The translations under genes and the position numbers were made by a program. Positions 11,534-21,752 of a stretch of DNA of 64,000 nt are shown here, in pieces (within the stretch, counting starts at the first letter, position 1; each line of letters starts with the position of its first letter). Source of the stretch: Plectosphaerella cucumerina (taxonomy: Eukaryota > Ascomycota > Sordariomycetes > Glomerellales > Plectosphaerellaceae); NCBI GenBank assembly GCA_020746995.1, contig JAGPXD010000002.1, positions 806,001-870,000 of the forward strand. Direction: 5' to 3'. Under the pieces are notes generated by a model that did no database searches, was not told where the DNA came from, and saw only the letters and a program-made list of their open reading frames with translations.

Positions 11534-12520
11534 TTACCAGGCATTGGCGATGGCCTTGAGGATGGCCTCACGGTAGAAACCGATGTAGGTGCAGAAAACC
11601 TCATTGGTCTTCTGCTTCGAGAATTCCACAGACGCAACCTCGCATTCGCTGCCGCTCCTCCTCTCCTCAGGGACGTCGTCGAACTTGACAAAGACGGCAG
11701 CAGTGCCATCCTCAACGAGTGAGAATTGCGTCTCTGCGGTCTGGCAGTTCACCTGCATCTGCTGCAGCAGATTTGACGCAGAAAGGCCAAAGCGGGTTCC
11801 CTCGCCGGTCAGCATAGGGTCCAAGACATGCCATCTGTGTCCGGGGGTTTCGGGTGGTTTGTGGAAACCCTGCTTGAAGCCAGGGATAGCATCGGCGACG
11901 ATGCCGACTTTCTTCACCACGCCGCATGCCACCACGCGAACTTTGGTGGTTTCTTGCAGGGGCGCTCCGCTTTCAGCGGTGGTGGTGTCCGAAGGGGCGC
12001 TGCCAGCCTCCTTCGGCAGCACGATTGCTCGATCCATTCGCGACACAGAGGGTTTGGCGGAGAGATATTCGTTCGTGACTTGGAGTTGATGCACACGGTG
12101 CTCCAGGTTCTTCATTTGCTGGAGGTAGTCCGACGCGTACTTCTTGAAGTTTTTCAGCTCTGCCTCCTCCGCCTTCTTCGTCTCGGAGGCCGTCAGAGGC
12201 CGATGATGGTAATAGGCATGTGATTCCTCTGCCAAGAGCCTGTTTCTCTCCTGACGGGCGATGAGCTCCTTCGTGGGGTCGACCACGTGCTGGTGGTACT
12301 TGTATCCAGGGAAGGCTTCAGCAAGGACCCTGTCGACGACATTGTAGATGTGGCAGTTGAGATGCTGCGCAGAGACTTGCGCGTTTTCTCCAACCCAAGC
12401 CTCATTCCTAGGCATGTATTGTAGTTCATCGGAGGCGAAGAGCTCCGCGAGCTGCCTGCCGGTCCATGGCCAGTATTTGGCGAGCATGTCGTAGGGCTCC
12501 ATGGACATCCTGGTCGTCAT
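11534..12520 (-). CDS. Coiled-coil protein of unknown function (family copy 1, intact)
   Basis: 328 residues in a single frame, ATG at 12520. The N-terminal third contains a conserved-looking block YWPWTGRQLAELFASDEL and HIYNVVDRVLAEAFPGY. Residues about 100-150 form a charged heptad-like helix (coiled coil). Residues about 195-225 hold VVACGVVKKVGIVADAIPG followed by FKQGF, and the C-terminal third looks like a folded beta-rich domain ending KAIANAW. I do not recognise a named family. A second copy in the opposite orientation at 26958-27608 keeps the same blocks in the same order, which argues that this is a real protein family. No signal peptide or membrane segment is seen, so it is probably intracellular. 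Confidence 0.7.
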   Translation of the reverse strand: MTTRMSMEPYDMLAKYWPWTGRQLAELFASDELQYMPRNEAWVGENAQVSAQHLNCHIYNVVDRVLAEAFPGYKYHQHVVDPTKELIARQERNRLLAEESHAYYHHRPLTASETKKAEEAELKNFKKYASDYLQQMKNLEHRVHQLQVTNEYLSAKPSVSRMDRAIVLPKEAGSAPSDTTTAESGAPLQETTKVRVVACGVVKKVGIVADAIPGFKQGFHKPPETPGHRWHVLDPMLTGEGTRFGLSASNLLQQMQVNCQTAETQFSLVEDGTAAVFVKFDDVPEERRSGSECEVASVEFSKQKTNEVFCTYIGFYREAILKAIANAW

Positions 12521-12723
12521 GTCGATGGTTTGAAAAAATCCTCGGGGTATCGGCGGCGGCGAGAACCTTGAATAGGTTCGACCATCTCGTCTGCCGCCCG
12601 TCCGGTTGGTGCGGGCTCACGCAGAGGCTCCTCGCTGTACCGAGGGGCGCAGGGTGTGTCGATGGTGTCGAGCAAACAGGCATCTCTGTGAGAGTGGCCG
12701 ATCAGGCCAGATCCCGAAGCCAT
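12517..12723 (-). other. Upstream ORF overlapping the copy-1 start (ATGA)
   Basis: A 68-codon ORF starting MASGSGLIGHSH at 12723 ends in TGA that overlaps the downstream ATG as ATGA. A consistent splice pair (donor GTACGT near 12801, acceptor CAG near 12750) lies just upstream, suggesting that this segment is in the transcript leader. It may be a long uORF or chance. Confidence 0.3.
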
Positions 12724-13039
12724 GCTGACGGAAGGTCTTTGGAGAAGCCTGAATGAAGGTAGGGTAAGTGACTGATCATGTGCAGCTGTTGGGTGAACGT
12801 ACCTGATGGTCCAAAGATGATTGCGTGTGTTGGTGGTCATTGAGAGAGAAGGGGAGGGAATGAGAGTTGAAATACAAAACCTCAGTTCAGTGTGTTCCAA
12901 ATTTGGGATGAACGTCCTTGTCACGAGACGATTCTGGTAATTCTAGGGCAGCGCAGGCATTCATTCACTTTGTGTCTGGTCTTTGAGGGCTGGTTCGCGT
13001 GGGTATCCACCTCAGGCTGTCAAACAAGGCCCCAAGTTT

Positions 13040-13158
13040 AATCGACGCAGCAGTTCAATCGACGCAGCAGTTCAATCGACGCAGCAGTTCAATCGACGCA
13101 GCAGTTCAATCGACGCAGCAGTTCAATCGACGCAGCAGTTCAATCGACGCAACACATG
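13040..13158. repeat. 17-bp tandem repeat, 7 units
   Basis: Unit AATCGACGCAGCAGTTC is repeated head to tail at 13040, 13057, 13074, 13091, 13108, 13125 and 13142. The first six are near identical and the last decays into AATCGACGCAACACATG. No inverted repeats were seen in the flanks. The reverse unit (CTGCGTCGATTGAACTG) resembles the arrays at 29.5 and 61.9 kb. Confidence 0.97.
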
Positions 13159-13547
13159 GACACCAACTTTAGTCAACCCGGACGACAGGGCCAGCAGGGC
13201 AGGACAGTCGGATGCTAGGGGCCGCCCTGCAAACCGGTCGAAGGAATCCACGAGCTCATGATGCTGCTCATCACATCCGAACTGTGTTTCGGTCAAGAAC
13301 CAGACTTTATCAATTGCTGTGGAAATGGACCGCTGACGGCAGATTGGGCGATCGCTGAATGGACGGCGACCAGGGTCCGGATGATGGTGAGATTTTAGAA
13401 CCTCTCACTGCCTCATCCCGATCCGCCCAATCGCAGGTCAGAGCCACCATCCCCAAGCCGGACGACGTTGTATTTAACGTCCTGGCGTCCCCCAAAACTG
13501 ACCTCTCGAACTTCACGTCATTCAGAAAACCTACCGTTGTCGTCACA

Positions 13548-14009
13548 ATGCCCGAACTGCAAATGCACCCCTTCTACCGCATCTGGTTGACCTGGGTCGA
13601 CCCGATCGTCATCGGCGGGACCATAATTGGCGTCTTGATCGACCCGAATCTCTTCATGGACGGCTTCATCCCCGCATCAATTTCGCAGGCCAACCCCGAC
13701 CACGCCTTCCTCTACCACCACCTCGCCGTGTTTTACGGCTTCATCGTCATCATGGTTGGCGTTCTCCAGCGCGTATCGTCGGATCTGCGCGTGTGGAAGA
13801 CTATCCAGGCTGCGGTGCTATACGTCGACGTCGCGCTCATCGCCATCGTGTACACCAGCCTGAAGCAGCAGGGACGGCTGAGCCTCGACCAAATGCGACC
13901 CGTGGACTGGGCCAACTTCCTCTTCACGGGGTGGGTGGCCCTGATCAGGGTCTTCTTCCTGGCGGGTGTGGGTGTGGGAAAGGTCGAGGCAGAGAAGAAG
14001 CGGCAGTAG
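13548..14009 (+). CDS. Small multi-pass membrane protein, DUF7704-like
   Basis: 153 residues from ATG 13548 (CACAATGCC context), with a TATTTAACG TATA-like site about 75 bp upstream; an in-frame ATG at 13359 would add 63 non-conserved-looking residues and lies upstream of that site. The pattern PFYRIWLTWVDP at the N terminus followed by about four hydrophobic segments (near residues 15-35, 55-80, 85-105, 125-150) matches the fungal DUF7704 type. A short lysine-rich tail (EAEKKRQ) ends the protein. The biochemical role of this family is not established. Family assignment is from remembered pattern only. Confidence 0.65.
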   Translation: MPELQMHPFYRIWLTWVDPIVIGGTIIGVLIDPNLFMDGFIPASISQANPDHAFLYHHLAVFYGFIVIMVGVLQRVSSDLRVWKTIQAAVLYVDVALIAIVYTSLKQQGRLSLDQMRPVDWANFLFTGWVALIRVFFLAGVGVGKVEAEKKRQ

Positions 14010-15910
14010 GGGGATGAAGCTGTCATGAGTCCTCCGGGGAGCAGCATGACTGCTTGCCTCTCGACTGCCGATGGTCAGCACTGTATAGTGGTGTTTCTCA
14101 TGGTCACAGGAACGCCTGCCAATTCAGACGGTCGGTAAAAGTAGCAGGCGGTGGGTGCATAGGAAGCGTCGAGCAAGGTCTGTCGCAGAATGTGAAGCAT
14201 GGATAGCCAGCGAGGTTGATGTGGAGGAAATGTCACGATTGAACGAACGGTGAAGCAACTTTGGTGATGAGGGCACTGCTTTCACGTGACATGCTGACTG
14301 AGCAGCCCGCTGTCACTTCTGAGCCAGGCGGCCCGAATTCCCGCCTCAATCAAGCTCAATACGGCCTCCTCAAGACCAACCTCCAAATCATCCTCGACCC
14401 TTGCCAGTGAGTTTTCAATCCGCGACCGTGTCTCCCCAACTAACGCAGGCCCGTTGCAGCGACTCGCCAGAGAATGCGCATCATTGCCCGCCTTGGACGG
14501 ACGCGCCGACGGGAGAGGGGCGTCATCGGGACCTGGCGCATGATGGAACAAACAAGACGGTGACGAGGGCGAAAAACAGCCGCGGAACACACTCCTCACC
14601 CCAACCGCCCCGTGCGACGACCTGTACGAAATACATTGGGCGACGGCCATAGCAGTGTCGGTATGCACAGGGACGTGGTAGCGAGCGGCGATCCGCCCAG
14701 CCGCCTTCCAGGCTCCTCCCCTCACCAGCGCAGCCAGCGCCAATCGGCACACGGCAAGACCGGGATTGTCGACCAAGAACGTTAGTCGGTGGAGCAGGCA
14801 CTCTCGATGGTCCAGATCGATATTGCAACTCGGCCGGGAGGGCTGGGGCCAGTGCACAGCGCCCGACGTCCTGTTGCTCTGCCCGTGCGCAACCATCTGA
14901 GAGGGGCTTCAGGGCTTCTGGAAAAAATGACGAAACTGTGGCGACCGCCGACAAAAGATGAACAGGACGGCGCCAGTCCCGGCGCCAACGTCATCCGGAG
15001 ACGACTCCTGGAGAAGGACCGCTATTTGTCTTGCCCCCTTTCCCAAGTCAGACCATCCGGCCGCGACCCGTGGGCCGGGACCACTCTATCTGACAGAAGG
15101 CCGGTGGCGCCAGTGCTAATTACATGACATGGTGTCCGCGTTTCAGGTCCGGGGCCCAGTCCGCGATGTGGTGGAGGCGGCAGCGGCAGCGCAGGGGTTT
15201 CCGTTGGATGCCAACGTGTGGTCAGCTCGGGTAAGCGCCTTGTTCTGGGGATCACGGATTCGCGGCTGCCCCTGGCAGGGGGGGGGAGAAGCAGGGAGAG
15301 CATGCAAGGACCCCGTCTGCAATCTAGACACAACACCAGCATCCCCACCGCATCCTCCGCCAGATTGACGCCCCGAAGCCCCCAATGCATGGCAGCCGTG
15401 GCTGGTACGACGACTTGCAGCAGGATGCTCCAGCCTGCTGCAGCCTGCCTTGTCTTGCCCGTCCTCGCTTCGCGGCGCTCCGGTCCCCGACAGGGGCCCT
15501 GGATGAAGTCTCGAATGGAAATAGGAAAGGGGGCTCATTAACCAGCCCACTGTTTCCAGGGGCAAGATCGGGGGCCGGCAAGCTTTTGCGCAGAGGACCG
15601 AGAGATATTGGACAGGGGAGAGGACTTTGGTACGGGTCATCTTGGCCTGGAGGGACGAAGACCGTACAAGTACTTGAGGGCTGCTCGACACTCGACGTCT
15701 TCCCTTTTGGTCTCTTCTTCCTCCTCCAACAGCAGTCGTTCACTCACTTGTCCACTCTTTACCCTTCAGTCCTTCTCTCGAGCTCGACGCCGGCGTCATT
15801 CATTCACTTTACCAAACACCAACTTTCGTGTGCACATTCATTCTAACGCCCGGAACCACCGTCCCGCTTCAAAACACCACCACGTTCACTCCCAACCCAA
15901 ATCCATCAAG
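14010..15910. other. Intergenic region and AA9 promoter/leader
   Basis: No supported gene. Open frames on both strands (for example 14282-14896 minus) lack domains. The right 250 bp is CT-rich and probably the promoter and long leader of the LPMO gene. Confidence 0.4.
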
Positions 15911-16984
15911 ATGAAGACCACCGCCTCCCTCGCCCTCGCCGCCTCCATGGCCAACATGGTCGCTGGCCACGCCATCTTCCAGCAGCTCTGGGTCAACGGC
16001 GTCGACCAGGCCACCTCCTGCGTCCGCATGCCCGCCTCCAACTCTCCCATCGAGGACCCGACCTCCAACAACATGCGCTGCAACGCCAACCCCGCCGCCG
16101 CCTCCTCCACCTGCGGTGTCAAGGCTGGTGACGTCGTCACCGTCGAGATGCACCAGCACAACGACCGCGACTGCGCCAAGGAGGCTATTGGCGGCGCCCA
16201 CCACGGCCCCGTTATGATCTACCTCTCTGCTGTTGATGACGCCGCCACCGCCGACGGCTCCTCCGACTTCTTCAAGGTCTTCGAGAGCGGCTACTTCGAG
16301 GGCAACAAGACCTGGGGCAACGACCTCATCAACGAGGGCTGCGGTCTCCAGAGCTTCACCATCCCCTCCGACGTCGCCCCCGGCGACTACCTCCTCCGTG
16401 CCGAGACCGTCGCTCTCCACGCCGCCGGCTCTGCCAACGGTGCCCAGTACTACATGTCCTGCTACCAGCTCAAGATCGAGGGCACTGGCACCGCCGCCCC
16501 CGCTGGTGTCTCCTTCCCCGGCGCCTACAAGGCCACCGACCCCGGCCTGCTCATCAACATCTACCAGGACATCACCGATTACCAGATCCCCGGCCCTGCC
16601 CTGTACACCGGCGGCGGTGCCTCCAGCCCTGCTCCTGCCCCCGCTCCCGCTCCCGCCCCGGCCTCGTCTTCTGCTGCCGCCGTCCCCGCCGCCTCGTCCG
16701 CCGCCGCCGCTCCCCCCGCCGCGTCGAGCCCTGCTGCCGCTCCCACCACCCTCCAGACCTCGGCCGCCGCTGCTCCCACCGCTCCTGCCGCCTCTGAGCC
16801 CGCTGCGCCCGTCCCTTCGGCCCCCGCCGCCGAGGAGCCCGTCGCCTCTGCCCCTGCGGCCACCACCGCCGCCCCGGCTCCTACCCAGACGCCCACCAAC
16901 CCCGGCACCTGCCGTGCTCGTCGCGCCCGCCGCGCCGCTGCCCGCGCTGCTGCCCGCAAGGCCCGCCGCTCGGCTCACTACTAG
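15911..16984 (+). CDS. AA9 lytic polysaccharide monooxygenase with low-complexity, Arg-rich tail
   Basis: 357 residues, no intron. Copper-dependent secreted enzyme family that oxidatively cleaves cellulose and related beta-glucans. The signal peptide is residues 1-19 (ends NMVAG), leaving His20 as the mature N terminus, the essential first half of the histidine brace. The second brace His is His97 in AHHGPVMIY (H-x-G-P), and the axial Tyr181 lies in QYYMSC. Two Cys pairs of the fold are present (SCVRM, RCNAN, DCAKE, SCYQL). After the catalytic domain (to about residue 230) comes a Pro/Ala/Ser-rich linker of about 100 residues. Where a CBM1 would usually follow, the protein ends in a strongly basic stretch (TCRARRARRAAARAAARKAR then RSAHY). 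No CBM1 cysteines exist. The tail is the odd part and could bind an acidic surface or be processed. Confidence 0.93.
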   Translation: MKTTASLALAASMANMVAGHAIFQQLWVNGVDQATSCVRMPASNSPIEDPTSNNMRCNANPAAASSTCGVKAGDVVTVEMHQHNDRDCAKEAIGGAHHGPVMIYLSAVDDAATADGSSDFFKVFESGYFEGNKTWGNDLINEGCGLQSFTIPSDVAPGDYLLRAETVALHAAGSANGAQYYMSCYQLKIEGTGTAAPAGVSFPGAYKATDPGLLINIYQDITDYQIPGPALYTGGGASSPAPAPAPAPAPASSSAAAVPAASSAAAAPPAASSPAAAPTTLQTSAAAAPTAPAASEPAAPVPSAPAAEEPVASAPAATTAAPAPTQTPTNPGTCRARRARRAAARAAARKARRSAHY

Positions 16985-17242
16985 ACGCAGTCTTTCATCC
17001 TGACCGCGAGTGACCACCAATGGTCGTGTTCCGCACGCCGTTAGTTCTATGTACATACTACTTTTCCACGTAATTCTGCGAGTTACGCACATAACGAGTG
17101 GCTCAAATACATTTGCCTTGTTCAAATAACTTCGTTTCACTGTGATTGTGCTGCCTAGAAGCTGTGTTACTCGCTTACAATCTGTACGAACAGTCTGTAC
17201 CCGAAACCGAGCCCCTGAATGACTCGCGTCTCTGCCCTTTCC

Positions 17243-19329
17243 TCACCCCAAGGACTGCCTCGAAGGCGACAACGGCCGAGCATTCGCCTCCGGCGACCAC
17301 AAATCATTCTGCCCCGGCGAATGGTCATACAGCGGACTCGAGTACGGCGACACCCCGTCCTTTCCCCTCGAATCATGCTGCGGCAGCTCACTGACAATGC
17401 CGATATTGTCCGCCCGAGTCGGCAGCTCCGAGGGGGGCGGCGTCCATGGCGCTCCCGTCGGCTGGCTCATCAGGCTCGGCGCCGCCACTCCGGCCATGCT
17501 CGGCGCGCCGGCCATACTGGGCGGCGCCCCGGGCATGCTGCTGACGATGCTGTAGGATGTCTGCCTCCACTGTGCCGCCTGGCGCCGCTCTTCGCGCCGC
17601 TTGTAGGCGCGCTTGGCGATGCAGAACCATGCCAGAAGGATCAGAGCCAGGCCTGCAGCACTACCGATGGCGATGCCCACGATGGCTCCCGTCGACAAGC
17701 CCGAGCTTGGTTCCGGCTCAGGCGTCGGCGTCGGAGTAGCCGTTGCCGTACTCGTCGGGATCGACCTTGTCGCCGTACGCTCCTTGAGCACAGCGACGCG
17801 TCCGAACAAGTTCTCCAATGGCTTGTTGCTCGGGTCAAACCCGCCCTGGGGTTTCTTTACCGTCGCGCCGCCCTCCTTGTCCCCGCCGACGAGGGAGTAC
17901 ACATCCTTAGGCACGACATTCGTCGTGACATTGTTATTGTACGCGGCCCAGTACGTCTCATTGTCGCCTTGGTTGTTGAGCGTTCCCGTCCAGAGGGTGT
18001 GCTGGCCCCAGATCGAGGGGAGGTCGCACTGGTCCGTGTCTGTGAAGGTGCCGCCAATGACGAACATTTGTGACATGTGCTTGGCCATGTTGCACGAGGC
18101 GCTGTAGTGCCCGCTGTCGGAGAGAGTGCTGTTCTTGGGGTCGCCTGGGGGATAGGCCTTGATCCAGGTGAAGGTTGGGAGGGAGAGAATGTACACGTCG
18201 TTGAAGGACGTGGCGTTGACCACGGGAGGTGTTACGCTGAGGCCGCCCCAGAGGTAGCTATGCTTCAGTCAGTATCTTCCTTGAGGGGTCTGAGCCGTCT
18301 GGCTGCTGGGCTTACATGTTGTAGCTGGACTTGTCGGGCGCGTATGCCACGTCGGCGCAGAACTTGGCCCTGTTCTGGGGGATGTCGCCTGTGGCCTTCT
18401 GGGTGTACCACGAGTTGCCCGTGGCGTCAAAGACGAAAATCTCATCCAGTGGCTGCGGCGCCGTACCGTTGCCGGTGCCCACGATGCCGCCAAAGTACAC
18501 GAGCACGCCCTCAGGATCGCCCGCGGGAAGCCACACCATCCCTCCCTCGGCCCGGGGAGTGTTGTCCGGGCTGGCAGCGAGGGTAAACTGCTCCGAGTCG
18601 TAGTCGTATCGGTAAAAGTTGGAGCTCATCGTCGGCTGCTGAGGCCATCCGCTCATCGACGTGTTGCTGACCCAGCCGCCATAGTAGTAGCCCACGCCGG
18701 TCTCGGACACGCCTACTCCCGCGCCAAATGCGGCAACCGAAGGAGGGGTGTTGATACTCGGAGTTCCGAAATCTTCCCACTGGTCATTGAGAATGTCGTA
18801 GCTCCAGATGTGGTAGGTATTGGGGAGGCCCTCGGTCGTCTCGCCACCGTAGAGGTAGAAGCGCTTGTTGACCGAGTCGCCCCAGAGGACGCCACCCTGG
18901 ACTGTCGGGACACTGAGATGTCGGCTTTGAGCTTTTTATTCACCGGAAGCTGGCTTACCTGTCATTCTTGTTCAGACTGATGTTGAAATCAGTAGCACCG
19001 TTGACGGGCTTGTTCAGGTCGTGATACCCCAGCCATGTGTCTTGAGGTCCGGATCGTCAGCATTGAGAACCAATTCGCTGCCGATGATCAGCCTGTTCTC
19101 CCAACTTACTGGAGTAGTTTGTAGAATCCTGTGGAAAGTCGGCATAGTTGACGTATCCCCCATCAATGTACAGCTTGTCGTCGATGACAGTTGTCTGATG
19201 TCCGAATCGCCGGCAGAAGTCGTCCTTCGGATTCTTGGCCGTGGTTGTCGATACGAGAGCGAGGAGCAGCAGCGTCGAAGTGAACAACCTCTTCCTGCAT
19301 CCCCTAGAAATGTTTTCCAGATTTCTCAT
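17243..19329 (-). CDS. Kelch-repeat, single-pass membrane protein
   Basis: Exons in reading order 19329-19110, 19040-18959, 18912-18316, 18257-17243; 637 residues, with introns of 69, 46 and 58 bp that keep frame. The start is the ATG before MRNLENISRG; two in-frame ATGs upstream are possible. A signal peptide (KRLFTSTLLLLALVSTTTA) is followed by a Kelch beta-propeller region with repeated hydrophobic-GG motifs (YIDGGY, YLYGGET, YYYGGW, VYFGGI, YLWGGL, FVIGGT). A Thr/Pro stalk follows, then one membrane helix (TGAIVGIAIGSAAGLALILL) and a cytoplasmic tail of about 130 residues rich in Pro/Ser/Ala. This is the common architecture of fungal Kelch cell-wall or sensor-like proteins; ligand unknown. 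Confidence 0.88.
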
Positions 19330-20441
19330 CGTCGGTCTTGCGATGGACATGCAACGTTGCGGCTGGAAAAGCTTCACGCACTCGGGGGCGGAAGGCGCAT
19401 GAGAAAGTCCCCGAGGCGCCCCCATGCTTTTGTGCCGAGCCCTCAGCTGTCATTCTCGTAGGGCTGGGAACAAATGCCTTCGTCCCGTGAGCGTGGTCGA
19501 TCGTGCCATTTTCCCGAGAACAAAGAGGTCCGGCTCGGAGTTGGCTAGATGGTTGGGTGCGGCTGAGCCCTAGGTTTGACGTCGAGTCGAGACCGCTTTG
19601 GATCTGGGCCAGACCATCTATCGTCGCTTTGAAGTACCGACACATGTCGACGCCTATCGGCCGGTAAGGATTCCGAGCCAATAACAGGGACGCAGTTCCG
19701 CTTTCTGAGCGCTGTTTCTCATGACTACCGCCTTTTGGGGCACGACATGTAGAGGATGTCTTACTTTGGGACCCTTGATACTGTCTGACAGGCCTGATAG
19801 TCTGGGGTACTATATCACTGGATAAGCAGCTGTAGTTACCGGCTCTGCATCCAGAAGTCCTCTGGAGGTCGGCTCTGTGGCGCGTGGCACTTGACGCTTT
19901 CGGGCAGAGCAGCGGCTGCGATGCACCTATTCTCGGTGGGGCTATCGAGTATTCCCATGGAAGCAGCTGAGCGCCATCAGAAGTCTAAATCAGCCTCCTC
20001 CGCTGTTTCAAACCCTGGTGGTCTAGCTGACGATGTGTTGTGAGTCGTGCGAGGCCGAATTGCCGGACGAAGCTCACTCGCTACTGACCGCGTCACCGGA
20101 AAGCCAGCCCACCATGCCTGAAGTTTGACGGTTGGGGAGAAAGTGGTGCCTTTTGATTGACCTAGGTTGAGATGGAGATGCAAGCCTCCTGAAAAGCTGG
20201 GCCTCGCGAACTCCTATACCATCAAGCGACGGTAGCCGATGGCTGGTCCCGGGCATGGCCACACCTTGTTCGGGACAGCGCCGCCCTATCTACGGGTGGC
20301 TGAATGCATCATGTTCTCAGGGCTCAAGAATACGTGGTGAAGCCATATGCTGCCTGCACAGATATTGGCGGGAACTTCGTCTTGCCATGACAGACTATGC
20401 AATGGTCCAAGTTCTGTGCCCCTGGTCCCCGCCTCCACCAT
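19330..20441. other. Intergenic, nothing recognised
   Basis: About 1.1 kb containing only short frames with no coding character on either strand. It includes the promoter of the Kelch gene. Confidence 0.4.
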
Positions 20442-21392
20442 CTATCGACGAGTGTCGTTGACATGAGGCTCATATCCCATCCTCCGCGCCACGGTAACCG
20501 CCTCTCGAAGGCCCCGACCAAGCGTCCCACGCAAAGCTCCCTCCTCCAGCACCATCAGGCCCCCGATCGTACATCCCTCTGGCGACGTGCCCTGGTCCTT
20601 GAGAAGGCCCGGGTGCAACCCGTCACGCATCATGGTGGCCGTGCCGAGCATGGACTGGTAAATCATCTTCTGCGCCATGGGTCTTGGAACACCCACGGCG
20701 ACAGACGCATCGATGAGAGCATCACAAATGACGGCGAAGAAGGCGGGCGTGGAACCGGCGACGGCCGTCGTGGCGTCCATGAGCGAAGGTGGGACGTGTG
20801 CCGTTGTGCCGATGCTTGAGAAGATGGCGTCGGTGATCGTGAGTGCCCAGTCGGGGTGAGCCGGCTCCGAGATCTCGATAGCCGTCATGGACTCTCCGAC
20901 CTGGGCGGCGATGTTAGGGAGGGTGCGCAGAATATGGGCCTGGCCGGTTTTGGGTTCGTCGTTCATTGAATAGTTGTCCCGGAAGAGGGTTCTCTTGAGG
21001 TCGTCCGTCGTCCATCCGGCCGCGACGCTGATAAGAAGCTTCTCGCCACTGGAGAAGGCCTGGTCCATGCCGTCCTCTTGAAGAGTCGAAGTGACGTCAG
21101 CAGGGTCGACAGCCAGAATGACCACTTCTGATGCTTCCACAGCGGTCACGTTTTCTCCAATCGTGATATCGACGTGGCTCTGGTCCTTGAAGATCTTGCT
21201 GAGCTTGTCCTTCGTCGATTGGCTTCGGACACAGACGAAAAACTCTATGATGGAAATAGCTGAGGTCGGGCGAGCGGCCCTGCTCGAACGGACGAGGCTC
21301 TGGAGGATAGGAAGGCCAAGATTGCCTGCGCCGAGGAAGCAGACACTCAAAGTCTTTAAATCGGGCATGTTGTGTGGGTCGATCGATGCCAT
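20442..21392 (-). CDS. Pyrroline-5-carboxylate reductase family protein
   Basis: 316 residues, single exon. The family reduces delta1-pyrroline-5-carboxylate to proline with NAD(P)H, the last step of proline synthesis. An N-terminal Rossmann motif VCFLGAGNLGLPIL is seen near residues 17-30. The family core includes VVILAVDP, LISVAAGWT, the ILRTLPNIAA stretch that normally reads RxMPN, and the C-terminal dimerisation part with VAGSTPAFFA (normally GSGPA), MAQKM, and TSPEGCTIGGLMVLEEGALR (normally SPGGTT-A-L). The substituted positions (Leu for Met, Ser-Thr for Ser-Gly) suggest a divergent paralogue rather than the housekeeping enzyme. The start may instead be ATG 21368 (MPDLKTLS). Same strand as the two genes upstream. 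Confidence 0.85.
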   Translation of the reverse strand: MASIDPHNMPDLKTLSVCFLGAGNLGLPILQSLVRSSRAARPTSAISIIEFFVCVRSQSTKDKLSKIFKDQSHVDITIGENVTAVEASEVVILAVDPADVTSTLQEDGMDQAFSSGEKLLISVAAGWTTDDLKRTLFRDNYSMNDEPKTGQAHILRTLPNIAAQVGESMTAIEISEPAHPDWALTITDAIFSSIGTTAHVPPSLMDATTAVAGSTPAFFAVICDALIDASVAVGVPRPMAQKMIYQSMLGTATMMRDGLHPGLLKDQGTSPEGCTIGGLMVLEEGALRGTLGRGLREAVTVARRMGYEPHVNDTRR

Positions 21393-21752
21393 TGTTGTTC
21401 AAGCGAGGTGGAGGTGGTACAACAGCAAGTTTTGGTGTCGAGGAGAAGAGTGAAGAGGGGTTTGCATCGTCTCTCTGCCTGGTGTTTGGCATTGGTTGCT
21501 TTACCAGGTCGGAAAGGGTCTCCGATTGGCCATACCCCACCTGGAAAATAGAAACCAACCTCATCGTGAACTGATGTCGACTTTTTGATTCCTGGCCAAG
21601 ACAGCATGTACAGAGAGACAAACCTGCTTTGAATGGAAGGCTCCGACCAGATTTCGTTAACAGTGGGCTGCATGGAAATGCGTCAGGCCGAGCTCAATGT
21701 CAGCGGTTGAACAGTCTATTGCTATGCAGGCATCTCTCCTCATCCTGACACC

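Noticed and set aside
13040..13158. Possible CRISPR array
   Set aside because: Units are directly adjacent without unique spacers and the genome is eukaryotic; it is a minisatellite.
14282..14896. Minus-strand 204-residue open frame
   Set aside because: No domain, signal peptide or splice context; composition is like other chance frames in GC-rich DNA. Kept only as part of an intergenic entry.
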